A stretch of 64,000 bases of DNA from an uncultured Kocuria sp. (GTDB lineage: Bacteria; Actinomycetota; Actinomycetes; Actinomycetales; Micrococcaceae): NCBI RefSeq assembly GCF_947500125.1, contig NZ_CANMRA010000001.1, positions 124,001 to 188,000 of the forward strand, read 5' to 3'. Numbering within the stretch: position 1 is the first letter of the stretch; the number at the start of each line of letters is the position of its first letter. Positions 9,140 to 18,132 of this stretch are shown in pieces. A model generated the notes under the pieces. That model saw only the letters and a program-made list of their open reading frames with translations. It was not told the DNA's origin and did no database searches. Both the position numbers and the translations under genes were made by a program.

Positions 9140-10660
9140 TCAGCCATGGGGCAATGGGGATTGCTCGCCGAGCAGGACGATGGCGGAGTCGGTGTGGCTG
9201 CGACGGTTGATCAAGGCCATGACGCTGAGGGTGACCGACCGGTTCTGGGGCCGGGCAGGATCGATCTCCCAGATGGCGGACCAGAAACCGTCCGTGTCCG
9301 GCGTCATGTGCACAGCAGGACCGTGGTCCGCGCTGCAAAACACCTCCGCGCTGGCGGCTCCGGTGATGCTCGCCCTGACCACGATGTCAGTGGTGACCAT
9401 CAGTTCTCCGTCGGTAGGGGTGACCAGGTGCATGAACGGACGGCTTCTGACCGCTCTGGTCTTCGCTGAGAAGACTCCCGCCAGATCGTCCGCGAAAAGC
9501 GTGAAAGGATCCGCCGCGTACCGACGGAAATCGGGCAACAAGGGATGCGCCCCGAGACCATCGTGAGGAGGAAACGGCACGTAGGCGCGGTCCGCACCGC
9601 CCCAGTTCGCCCAAGTCAGCATGTAGGCAATGCGCTTGGCAACAGGGTCTGCTGTGATCGCTGCCAATAGATCGGTGAACCACGTGGGATTCCGGCTCTC
9701 CTCACCGTGCTCGCCGAACTCGGTGTACGCAGGCACCTTGCCACGACTGTCGGCCTGCTCCACGACCATGCGCAGGTCAGCGATCAGTGCCGACAAGAAC
9801 TTGGTCCCACCGGCGGACGGGTCGTAGCTGTCGTATCCGAGCACGTCGACGAAACGATCGCCTGGGTAGGTGGACAGATAACCTCTCGGGTCACCGCCCC
9901 ATGCCCCTCCTGGCGAATAGGCGTACAAAAGGTTGTGGACCGAACATGCGTCGCGGAGGTATTCCACTGTAAACCGGAAGAGTTCGATGTACGCGCCAGG
10001 AGTGGTGTATTTCGTACCCCACCAGAACCAGTCACCGTTGTTCTCGTGCCATGGACGGAAGATGATCGGTATGGGGGTTCCGTCCTCGGTCACGGCACCG
10101 TGACAAACACGCGCAAGGCCATCGAGAAATGACCGGAACGAGGAATGCCGGTCCCCTCCCGGGAGGATGTGGCTGACCACATCTCCACTGGTGTCGTTGG
10201 AGTCGGTGTGGTTGACAAAATTGGGAAGATGGGCGCTGATCGTGGAGATGCCGCCCAACCGGTGGGCGTCCTGCAGCGCGCGGATGAACCCGGCCTCGTT
10301 CTGATGCGGTGCGGCACCTTGGACACCGGGAGCTTCTTTGCCCTGGAGAATAAGAGTGTCCCAGCCGAAAAGTCCGGGATGGTCCCCCACGGCCCTCAGC
10401 GTGTCGGAACGTCTCCCGTCGGGAGTCTCGAAAGTAGAACCATGGGAGATGTCGTTCTGGTGACCGAACACCAGTCCCTGTCCCTCCAGCCCCTTCAAGA
10501 AGGCGAACAGCGACCGTGTTTCGGCGGTGGCTTCATCGTCGACCAGGTCCACCGACGGCCTTCGGCATGCTGCTAGACCGGTATGCACCGTCCCAGAGAT
10601 CACCGAGATGGCGGCCGCGGTGACGAGAAATTTGCGTCGGGTGGGATGACGGCTGTCCAC
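9140..10660 (-). CDS. GH26 endo-beta-mannanase, Tat lipoprotein
   Basis: A 506-residue glycoside hydrolase of family 26, which mainly contains endo-1,4-beta-mannanases acting by retention. FGHQND occurs early. RPWHENNGDWFWW carries the expected acid/base Glu206, and TEFGEHG the nucleophile Glu314. The N-terminus has a twin-arginine motif (TRRKFL) followed by a lipobox-like LAAC, so it is probably a Tat-exported lipoprotein. The GTG at 10660 has AAGGAGA 7 bases upstream; the track's extra 58 residues are not credible. A beta-sandwich linker region follows the catalytic domain, and the frame ends at a TGA just before the binding domain. It is the last gene of the polysaccharide operon. Confidence 0.85.
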   Translation of the reverse strand: MDSRHPTRRKFLVTAAAISVISGTVHTGLAACRRPSVDLVDDEATAETRSLFAFLKGLEGQGLVFGHQNDISHGSTFETPDGRRSDTLRAVGDHPGLFGWDTLILQGKEAPGVQGAAPHQNEAGFIRALQDAHRLGGISTISAHLPNFVNHTDSNDTSGDVVSHILPGGDRHSSFRSFLDGLARVCHGAVTEDGTPIPIIFRPWHENNGDWFWWGTKYTTPGAYIELFRFTVEYLRDACSVHNLLYAYSPGGAWGGDPRGYLSTYPGDRFVDVLGYDSYDPSAGGTKFLSALIADLRMVVEQADSRGKVPAYTEFGEHGEESRNPTWFTDLLAAITADPVAKRIAYMLTWANWGGADRAYVPFPPHDGLGAHPLLPDFRRYAADPFTLFADDLAGVFSAKTRAVRSRPFMHLVTPTDGELMVTTDIVVRASITGAASAEVFCSADHGPAVHMTPDTDGFWSAIWEIDPARPQNRSVTLSVMALINRRSHTDSAIVLLGEQSPLPHG

Positions 10661-10827
10661 GATCTGTCTCCTTCGATGCGGCCCATCAGCGTTCCATGGG
10701 CAGACCCCGCCAAGGACGCCCGGTGTACTGCACGAAACAACACGCACTCCCGTGCGGTTCGCTGGTCGTTCCCAGACCGCGAACGACCAACAATGGGCCA
10801 ATGTCCGAGACTGGGTGTGATCCAGTA

Positions 10828-11364
10828 CTACCAACGGGGCTGGACGGTGCCGGGAGCACCCGGGGAGCCGAAGGAGCCGACGTCGATAATGTCCAGATCG
10901 TGTTCGACGCCAGGTTGCTGGTCCAGCACCTGGTTGAACACGAAGTATCGATAGGCCAAGAACCGGAAGATCATGCCCAGAATCAGCCCGATGACTCCGC
11001 CTGCAATGAAATCAGCCGTGAAGGATGTGAATCCCAGCACGTACCGGGAGACGAACTGGCACAGCACCACGATGCCCAGACCTCCACCGTTCATCACCAA
11101 GAACAGCACGAACTCCCGCCATGGTCGGTCGGAGCGGCGGTGTCGAAACGTCCAATATCGGTTGGCGAACCAGGAAAATAGAGTGGCTACGGTGGTGGAG
11201 ACGATGCGAGCCTTGATCGTGCTCTCAGACATCGGCCCATGCCACAACAAAGCGTAGAGGCCGTTGTCGATCACCCATCCGACTCCGCCCACGGCCCCGA
11301 ATTTGGCGATCTCCCGCCATAGCAAGTCGATCAGCTGCAAAGTCCGGTGCACGACAGCTCGCAT
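10828..11364 (-). CDS. GtrA-family membrane protein
   Basis: A 178-residue protein with four predicted transmembrane helices and GtrA hallmarks: KFGAVGGVGWVIDNGLY in helix 1, FSWFANRYWTFR after helix 2 and FRFLAYRYFVF near the end. GtrA proteins are proposed to flip or present polyprenyl-phosphate-linked sugars at the membrane. The ATG at 11364 has AAGGAG closely upstream; upstream codons of the track ORF are not credible. It lies between a GT-C-like transferase and the GH26 enzyme on the same strand, which fits a role in moving a lipid-linked sugar for the same polymer. Confidence 0.85.
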   Translation of the reverse strand: MRAVVHRTLQLIDLLWREIAKFGAVGGVGWVIDNGLYALLWHGPMSESTIKARIVSTTVATLFSWFANRYWTFRHRRSDRPWREFVLFLVMNGGGLGIVVLCQFVSRYVLGFTSFTADFIAGGVIGLILGMIFRFLAYRYFVFNQVLDQQPGVEHDLDIIDVGSFGSPGAPGTVQPRW

Positions 11365-11580
11365 GGCACTCCTTCGGGACTTAGACGAAGCACATCCCTG
11401 TTGCAGCCACCCGTATGCGCCTCTCTTGCGGCCGCACCGGTCGGTCTCACAGTCAAGACGCCGGACAACAGGGGATGAGCCCATGGACAACTGATGAGTG
11501 CTGCGGGGAATCGGCTGACGCGCCCGCTGCCATCAAGTTCCAGCAGGACCAGACGGAGTCCGTCACGTGGAGACGCCGGA

Positions 11581-13275
11581 TCAGTCCACCGCATACAGGC
11601 GCCATTCGCCCTGGGGAGTGTCCCAGCTGGTCACCAGATTGCCGAGTCCTGCGCCATCGGCGAAGATCGTGGGCCAACGGATCTGGACGGCATCTGCCGA
11701 TCTGTCCGCTTGGACCAGGATGTACTCGATGCCCTGCTCATGGGGGTCTTCGAGGCGGGACTGGAAATCGTAGTCCGATGTGATCACGAACTGCTGAGGC
11801 TCGGCGCTGTTCATGATGATCGGATATGCGTAGGCGGAGTCGGCGAGCACGGTTCCCTCACCGGGGTCCTCTCGATCTATCCAGGCGGCGATTTTCTGCT
11901 CGGCGCCGAACGTCTGCAGCAGACGCGGATCACTGGTGGGCCGGTCGGGGTAGAACAAGCTACCCAACGTTGGCGCCTCTTCACGGGCAATGTTCAGTGT
12001 CGGGTCCACCATCACACGGGCCTGTACCGGGATGGCCAGCGCGACCGCCAGCAACACAGCCCCGGTGGCCACGATCGGGGCTCCGCGACCGTCTCGGGGA
12101 TCGATGGATCCGACCTTGCGGTCGGCGGTCTGCGGGAACAGCATGCCGATGAGCGCACCGGCCAGAAGGACGGTCAGCGGGATGACCGCGATCTGGAAAC
12201 GGAACCATCCGAAGGAGGCACCCATCAGCAACACCAGCCCTGAGAAAGCGCTTACGGAGCCGCACACCACGATGGGCACCAGCGGCAATGGGTTCCGTCG
12301 GCGGATCATCAGCACCACGGTCACGAGGAGGAGCACAGCGAGCAGCGGCGCTAGTGCGAGGCTCTGCCGTGCCAGATAACCGGAGACCTCCAGGAGTCCC
12401 GTGCCCGTGGCCCCTTGAATGCCCTCTGCACCTTTCGAGACCTGCTCACTGTTGCCGTATTGGGAGCTGAACTGTGGGAACCACATGCCGATCAGAACCT
12501 TGGCAACGCCGGCCCACAGGAAGAAGGTGAACAGGAAGGGCGCTGCGACTAACACCGCGTCGTTGAAAGCCAAGGACAGCCGGTCGGCCGGCCGACCGGA
12601 GGCGCTCAGTACAGTGACTGCGGCCACCAGTGCGGTGACGGCGACCGCCAGCGCGCCGGCTTCGTACCGGGCCAGGTAGGCCAGCCCGAGGACGATGCCG
12701 GCAGCGACCAGCTGGCCGGGTTCACGGTGCTGCATCCACGAGATCAGTGCCGAGGTCGTGAGCATCAGGAACAGCAGCAACATCGCCTCGCTCATGCCGA
12801 TCCCGGCGTAGAAAACGATCATCGGCTGCAGGCCGAAGAGCGCGACGAGAATCCACCGGGGCTTGCGCCGGACACCCAGCTTGCGCAGGCAACTGGACAG
12901 GACTGCCACAGCACCGGCCATGGACAGCGCCGACTGAATGACACCGGCCGCTCCGTGTGTGACGAGAGCGGGGAACAACGACTTGAGCGGCAGGAGTGGT
13001 AACACCGACAGCGAGGGCAGGGGGTTCCAGACGAACCCGATCGCGCCCAGGTGGGGGTCCCGGCTGAACAACACGTAGTAGGCGTTTCCGACTCGGCTGA
13101 GTCCATCATTGAAGACGATGTTGAAATGGATCATCACCGCGCCGGCCAGTAGGTACACCGCTGCGGCAGCGCCGAACAACAACAGCGGCTCACGGGTGCG
13201 AGGGCGTCGCCCGCCGCCCGAGCTCGTGCCGGGCTCGGGGACATGGCGAGGCAGCGTCATGCTCGCGTTTCTCAT
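11581..13275 (-). CDS. GT-C-type membrane glycosyltransferase (GT39-like)
   Basis: A 564-residue polytopic protein with about 10-12 hydrophobic helices and a soluble C-terminal tail. An acidic FNDGLSRVGNAYY follows the first helix, as expected for GT-C/PMT-like transferases that use polyprenyl-phosphate sugars. The ATG (13275) overlaps the upstream GT2 stop codon as ATGA, so translation is coupled; AAGG precedes the start. Neighbours are the GT2 synthase and GtrA, so adding a side group to the polymer is plausible. The precise family and substrate are not established. Confidence 0.7.
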   Translation of the reverse strand: MRNASMTLPRHVPEPGTSSGGGRRPRTREPLLLFGAAAAVYLLAGAVMIHFNIVFNDGLSRVGNAYYVLFSRDPHLGAIGFVWNPLPSLSVLPLLPLKSLFPALVTHGAAGVIQSALSMAGAVAVLSSCLRKLGVRRKPRWILVALFGLQPMIVFYAGIGMSEAMLLLFLMLTTSALISWMQHREPGQLVAAGIVLGLAYLARYEAGALAVAVTALVAAVTVLSASGRPADRLSLAFNDAVLVAAPFLFTFFLWAGVAKVLIGMWFPQFSSQYGNSEQVSKGAEGIQGATGTGLLEVSGYLARQSLALAPLLAVLLLVTVVLMIRRRNPLPLVPIVVCGSVSAFSGLVLLMGASFGWFRFQIAVIPLTVLLAGALIGMLFPQTADRKVGSIDPRDGRGAPIVATGAVLLAVALAIPVQARVMVDPTLNIAREEAPTLGSLFYPDRPTSDPRLLQTFGAEQKIAAWIDREDPGEGTVLADSAYAYPIIMNSAEPQQFVITSDYDFQSRLEDPHEQGIEYILVQADRSADAVQIRWPTIFADGAGLGNLVTSWDTPQGEWRLYAVD

Positions 13276-14762
13276 GCCTTGACCACGACCAGACCTGAAC
13301 TCGGCGCGAGGTCGAGACCATGCGAAGTCTTCTCCCAGTACGACGGGTTGAACACCAGCTGGTAGGCGGCCTTGACCGCGGCGACACTCATCATCACCCA
13401 GTAGCCGGGCACCAGTAGCGCCGCGCCGAGCAGGGTTGGTTTGTTGATCACGCGGGTCGTCAACAGATTCACGTAGATGACCGCCGCATTGCCGATCATG
13501 AAACAGGCGAGAGCGAAATAGTAGACCGCGGGCGGGAACAACAGGGCAACGCCCTCCGGTTCCTTCAGATACCAGGCAATCGCCAAGGCCCAGAAGACCG
13601 GGTTCATCAGAGCCGTTAGAGGCGTTCCCAGCACGAACAGGTGCAATCCGAGGGCGCCACGCCAACCCAGCTCGCGGTGGACGGCGACGGGTCGGCGCAT
13701 GTGCACCAACCAGGTCTGGAAATACCCCTTGTACCAACGGCTGCGCTGTTTGATCCAGTTGACGAAATCGGAGTTGGCCTCCTCCTCCGTGATCGAATCG
13801 AGGACACCCACCGAGTATCCGAGGCGTGCCAAGCGGATGCCGAGGTCGGCATCCTCGGTGACGTTGTACGGGTCCCAGGCTTCCAGCGCGCGCAGCAGTC
13901 CGGTCCGGAAGTGATTGCTCGTGCCACCGAGTGGGATGGGTGCGCCCAGCGACACCAGCCCGGGCAGCATGAAGCGGAACCAGGTCCCGTACTCGATCGT
14001 GAACCACCGGGTGATGAGGTTCTGTGTTGCGTTGAAATAGCCGAGGCGAGCTTGCACGCACGCGTATCCGTCACCGAGTCGATCCAGGGCAACGACTGCC
14101 CGGCGAAGCTGAAGGGGTTCCGGTCGATCCTCCGCGTCGAAAATGGTGACCAGATCACCGGTAGCCGATTGAAGCCCGAAGTTGCACGCCTTGGGTTTGG
14201 TACGAGGGTCGGCCGGGGGTACCAGCACAATGCTGATACTTGGACTGATCGTCGCTGCAACCCCGGCCCTAGCGGCCGCGATGGTCTCCGCATCGTCGGC
14301 TTCGAGCAACAAACGTACATCCAGCTTGTCTGCGGGGTAGTCCAATGCGGAGACCGAGTCGATAATCTTGGCAATCACGTCTGGTTCCCGATATGCGGGA
14401 ATGAGGACGCTGTAGATCGGTAGCTCCGAAGCCCGAACGGCGAGCGCGTCGGCGTCGGAGATTCGGATCAGTTCCTTGCCACGGAGCCCGCGGCGGACCA
14501 GAACGAGCCGGTACACCAGTGTGGCCGCGTACCACAGGGTTGCCACGGCGACCAGGATCTGCAGTGCGAGGATGAGGTCGAGGATCGCGGCGCCGACGAC
14601 CAGGAGAACGAGAGCGACGACTACGATCTGCTGGCCTTGAGAGAGAACACGATGAGCTGACATCTCCGGAGCCGCTTGCCGGAGGCCGGCGATGCTGCGG
14701 TCCAGCCATTCGAGATCCAGAGCGTGGCGTGTGACGGCAGGGTCCACCGGGTCATTGCTCAT
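13272..14762 (-). CDS. Processive GT2 polysaccharide synthase (BcsA/NfrB-like)
   Basis: A 496-residue membrane glycosyltransferase. Two N-terminal helices (about 46-85) are followed by a family 2 catalytic domain with PAYREPDVI, the metal-binding IFDAED, an acceptor-site TEDADLG and a processive QRSRWYKG (QxxRW type), then four to five C-terminal helices. This is the layout of cellulose synthase-like enzymes that polymerise a sugar nucleotide and export the chain. The start overlaps the upstream stop as ATGA. A GH26 mannanase in the same operon parallels BcsA with its hydrolase BcsZ and hints at a beta-mannan-like product (inference). Confidence 0.85.
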   Translation of the reverse strand: MSNDPVDPAVTRHALDLEWLDRSIAGLRQAAPEMSAHRVLSQGQQIVVVALVLLVVGAAILDLILALQILVAVATLWYAATLVYRLVLVRRGLRGKELIRISDADALAVRASELPIYSVLIPAYREPDVIAKIIDSVSALDYPADKLDVRLLLEADDAETIAAARAGVAATISPSISIVLVPPADPRTKPKACNFGLQSATGDLVTIFDAEDRPEPLQLRRAVVALDRLGDGYACVQARLGYFNATQNLITRWFTIEYGTWFRFMLPGLVSLGAPIPLGGTSNHFRTGLLRALEAWDPYNVTEDADLGIRLARLGYSVGVLDSITEEEANSDFVNWIKQRSRWYKGYFQTWLVHMRRPVAVHRELGWRGALGLHLFVLGTPLTALMNPVFWALAIAWYLKEPEGVALLFPPAVYYFALACFMIGNAAVIYVNLLTTRVINKPTLLGAALLVPGYWVMMSVAAVKAAYQLVFNPSYWEKTSHGLDLAPSSGLVVVKA

Positions 14763-15592
14763 CGCCAGCCTCCTGACTCGGTGGCCACCGTGCGGCCGGC
14801 GTGGATCTTAGCGGTGCTGTCGCCGGACCGTCGGTTGGTGATGTGCGCGGCTCCGCGTCCTTCGAGGCGGAGAGCAGCGTTGACGGTCGACATTTGGTGT
14901 TCGCCGGCGGCGGGCGGCAGCAGTGCGCTTTGGATGGAGTCCAGTCCGTCGTCGGCGCTGACCGCTGGGGCGGTCCGGTTGCTCCGGCGGAACCGCACGA
15001 TCGCCAGCAGCAGCGTTCTCACGATGGCTCCCGCCACCAGCAACCCGAGGACCGCTGGGCGCTCCGTGATCTGCGGCATGGCGATGAACGGCAAGAGCAG
15101 GACGAACCGCAGTCGCGCAGTCAGCCGGGTTCCGGCCACTAGCAGGTAGCCGCCGGTGAGGAGCGCGGTGGCCGCGATGATCTGATGTCCGGTCAGCGTC
15201 TGGTCGATCCCGAATCGCTCCGGCCACGCCGCCGTCAGCCACACGCCCCCGCCGATGAAGAACACGGCCAGGATGACGTCGAGCTGCCGATCGTGAACGT
15301 TCGGCTCCCCAGAGGCTGGTGCGGCCCGCAGAGCAATTCCGGCGATGGCGCATGCCGTCACCGCCAGCAGCATCGCGGCGGGCATGCCGCCAGCCAGCAG
15401 CACCTGCCATACGTGGTGGGTCAGTGCTGGAAAAACCGCTAGGACGACGGCAACGGGGATACTCAGCTGCAGCACTCGCCGGACGGGGTGGGGCGCGGGC
15501 CGTGAGGCCGACAAGCGTAGCGCCGACAGCAGACGCATTGGCGCGAAATGCATTCTTGGCCCGGTTTGTACCGCAGCGAAGCTAGCAAACAT
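14759..15592 (-). CDS. Hypothetical multi-pass membrane protein of the GT2 operon
   Basis: A 277-residue protein with about six hydrophobic helices between residues 40 and 215 and a polar C-terminal tail of about 60 residues. I do not recognise its family. The ATG at 15592 has GGGGGA six bases upstream, better than the track start. The stop overlaps the GT2 start by four bases, so it is the first gene of a tightly coupled operon and probably a membrane partner of the synthase. Its function is unknown. Confidence 0.65.
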   Translation of the reverse strand: MFASFAAVQTGPRMHFAPMRLLSALRLSASRPAPHPVRRVLQLSIPVAVVLAVFPALTHHVWQVLLAGGMPAAMLLAVTACAIAGIALRAAPASGEPNVHDRQLDVILAVFFIGGGVWLTAAWPERFGIDQTLTGHQIIAATALLTGGYLLVAGTRLTARLRFVLLLPFIAMPQITERPAVLGLLVAGAIVRTLLLAIVRFRRSNRTAPAVSADDGLDSIQSALLPPAAGEHQMSTVNAALRLEGRGAAHITNRRSGDSTAKIHAGRTVATESGGWR

Positions 15593-16255
15593 GATTTTCC
15601 CCCGGAGATAAGTGCAGAACCAAGTTGCCCGCAGCCCCCCGGCCACAGGTTGATGACCACCTTGGGTCACTGCAGGCATCGTGGCAGGAAGTTGATCGCG
15701 ATGTGCGCGGATTCACCAAAGCAATCAGGGAATGGCGTTCATTTTTGGAACGCGAATAGAGTCCTATTCATTCATTGCGTGTGCAAGAGTTGTTACTGTT
15801 TCCTTGTCACCGCAGGCAAGATCGCCCTGGACGCTCGTGGGGAGCAGCTTGACTGTGGGCAGATCAGTGGGCATCGGCCGGTGCTTGTGTCCCCCGATTC
15901 GTCGACAGTCCGATGGTCGCGATTCCTTTCCGCGTGACACTGTGTTGCACACCGTGACCAAGTGAACTCGATGACTCGAGAGCCGAATCCGGGACTGCTG
16001 ACGCATGGCGACGCGTCGGCCTTCCACTGCGGGCGCCGAGGGAGGGGGACGCGCACAACTTGTCAGCGACCTCGAACGCCAACATCGGGTTCCTTCACCC
16101 GCCGGCGGTGCTATGCCGGGCAGCAGGGCCTGATGGAGGGCTGGACGGTACGAGTGTCCATGTGGCGGAGTTTCATCGCCTGCTGACGTCCGTGCGCTGC
16201 GCTAGCCGGGGAATGCCGGAGGAATCGCTTTCCCGCGTCAGTTCCGGACGCGGCA
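15593..16255. other. Gene-free region upstream of the polysaccharide operon
   Basis: This 663-base region is less GC-rich than its surroundings, and none of its short ORFs has a credible composition or ribosome site. It should contain the promoter of the minus-strand polysaccharide operon. A TGTG-TTG-CACA dyad (about 15941-15951), inside GTGACAC...CCGTGAC, is a possible regulator site of the Crp type, with weak support. Confidence 0.4.
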
Positions 16256-16975
16256 TCAGACCGAGCGGTAGCGGGAGACCACCACGTCCACGAGCTCGGG
16301 CGGGACCTCTCCGTCCGGCACGGCCAGCGGCTCGGTGTCCACGTCCGCGCCAGCAGCCCGCGAGAGGTCCAGGAAGTAGCCGGGCGCCAGCAGGTAGTTG
16401 GCGACGACGACGCGGCCCCCGTCCGCCAGGCCGGCCCGGGCGTCCGAGACCGCCTCGGCCACGCGGGGGCGCGCGGCGGCCAGGTAGGACACGGTCACGG
16501 GCCGGTCCAGCTCCTCGGCCAGCAGCTCCGCCACCGCGGCGCAGTCGGCCACCGCCCGGCGGTCCGAGGAGCCGGCGGTGGCGAGCACCACGGCGTCGCG
16601 CTCCCCCAGCGGCGCCCCGGCGGCCGCGCACGCCTCGTGCACCCGCCGGGCGAGCAGCCGGGCCAGCGCCCGGTCCGGGCCCAGGGCCGCGGAGACGCGG
16701 TGGAGGTCGTCGGCGGCGACCGCCTCGGCCACGTCCACGTAGACGTGGTAGCCGGCGGAGAGCAGCAGCGGGACCACCACCGCCGGGCGCCCGGCGCACT
16801 GCTGGGTGCGCTCGGCCAGGTCCGGGGTCTGCACGTCCACCCACGTGGGCACCACTTCGACGTCCGGCAGCTCGGCGGCGACGGCGTCCACGAGGCGCTG
16901 CACGGCGGTGCGCCCGGCCGGGAACCGGGTGCCGTGGGCGCAGGCGAGCAGGACGGGGGGCTCGGAAGTCGTCAT
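16256..16975 (-). CDS. Sirohydrochlorin chelatase (CbiX/SirB family)
   Basis: A 239-residue cytoplasmic chelatase that would insert iron (or cobalt) into sirohydrochlorin, the last step to siroheme. The N-terminal CAHGTRF carries the metal-binding histidine, LLSAGYHVYVDV is the second characteristic segment, and two related half-domains are visible, as in CbiX-long proteins. It is divergent from cobA, whose product feeds the same pathway, with a shared 134-base promoter region. Siroheme serves assimilatory sulfite and nitrite reductases; none is encoded in this window. Confidence 0.87.
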   Translation of the reverse strand: MTTSEPPVLLACAHGTRFPAGRTAVQRLVDAVAAELPDVEVVPTWVDVQTPDLAERTQQCAGRPAVVVPLLLSAGYHVYVDVAEAVAADDLHRVSAALGPDRALARLLARRVHEACAAAGAPLGERDAVVLATAGSSDRRAVADCAAVAELLAEELDRPVTVSYLAAARPRVAEAVSDARAGLADGGRVVVANYLLAPGYFLDLSRAAGADVDTEPLAVPDGEVPPELVDVVVSRYRSV

Positions 16976-17109
16976 GGTTCCCAGCCTACGATCGGCGCCC
17001 GGAGCAGGGCGCCCGCGTCACACGGCGTCACGGGGGCAACCGTACCGAAACACGAGTGCCGCATCCTGGTAGGGACGCACGACCCCCCGCTCGCCCCCTG
17101 GAGGACCGC

Positions 17110-18132
17110 ATGCTGCTGACCGCCGACCTCACCGACGTCCCGGTGCTCGTCCTCGGTGACCCGCACGACGCCCGGCGCGCCCGGCACCGGTACGAGGCGG
17201 CCGGTGCGGCCGTCCGCTCCGTGGCCGAGCCCGCGCTGCTCGCTCCGGCGGACCTGGCGGGCGTCGCCCTCGCGGTGGTCGTCGGCCCGGCGGCGCAGCG
17301 CTGGCGTGAGACGCTGCACGCCGCCGGTGCCCGGGTGCCCGTGGTGCAGGAGCCCGCGGCCCGCACCGGGGGCCGCGTGACCCTGGTGGGCGGCGGCCCC
17401 GGCGCGGACGACCTGCTGACCGTGCGCGCCGTGGCGGCCCTGCAGGACGCCGACGTGGTCTTCGTCGACCGGCTCGCCCCCGCGGGCGCGGTGGCGGCCG
17501 CGGCCCCCGGCGCCGAGATCATCCCGGTGGGCAAGACCCCCGGCCACCACCCCGTTCCGCAGTCGCAGATCCAGGACCTGATGGTGGAGCACGCCCTAGC
17601 CGGCCGCTCGGTGGTGCGGCTCAAGGGCGGGGACCCCTACGTCTTCGGCCGCGGCGCCGAGGAGCTCGCCGCGTGCGCCGCCCACCGCATCCCCGTGGAC
17701 GTGGTCCCGGGCATCACCAGCGCGGTCTCGGTGCCGGGCGCGGCCGGGATCCCGGTGACCTTCCGCGAGGTGTCCCGGATGTTCACGGTCGCCTCCGGGC
17801 ACGTGCCGTTCTCCGAGGCGGAGCTCGCCCACTTCGCGGGTCTCGGCGCGGGCGGGGGCACGCTCGTGGTGCTCATGGGGGTGGCCACCCTCCCCCACCT
17901 CGTGGCCGGGCTGGTGCGCAACGGCGCCGACCCCGGGACCCCGCTGGCCGTGGTCGAGCGCGGTTTCACCGACCGGCAGCGCTCCACGATCACCACGCTC
18001 ACGAACGCGGTCGCGGACACCGCGGCGGCGGGCTGCGGCTCGCCCGCCGTCGTCGTGGTGGGGCCCGTGGTCCGCCTGGCGACCGCCGAGCGGGACGCGT
18101 TCCTCGCGGAGGTGAGCGCCCATGGCTGCTGA
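17110..18132 (+). CDS. cobA: Uroporphyrinogen-III C-methyltransferase
   Basis: A 340-residue SAM-dependent enzyme that methylates uroporphyrinogen III to precorrin-2. The catalytic domain starts near residue 95 with VTLVGGGPGADDLLT and continues with DRLAP, LKGGDPYVFGRGAEE and VVPGITSA, all diagnostic for SUMT. The first 90 residues resemble a reduced CysG-type nucleotide-binding domain without an intact Gly-rich loop, so dehydrogenase activity is doubtful. The ATG at 17110 is preceded by CTGGAGG; the track's much longer ORF is antisense read-in. The 3' end overlaps hemD by 11 bases. Confidence 0.92.
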   Translation: MLLTADLTDVPVLVLGDPHDARRARHRYEAAGAAVRSVAEPALLAPADLAGVALAVVVGPAAQRWRETLHAAGARVPVVQEPAARTGGRVTLVGGGPGADDLLTVRAVAALQDADVVFVDRLAPAGAVAAAAPGAEIIPVGKTPGHHPVPQSQIQDLMVEHALAGRSVVRLKGGDPYVFGRGAEELAACAAHRIPVDVVPGITSAVSVPGAAGIPVTFREVSRMFTVASGHVPFSEAELAHFAGLGAGGGTLVVLMGVATLPHLVAGLVRNGADPGTPLAVVERGFTDRQRSTITTLTNAVADTAAAGCGSPAVVVVGPVVRLATAERDAFLAEVSAHGC

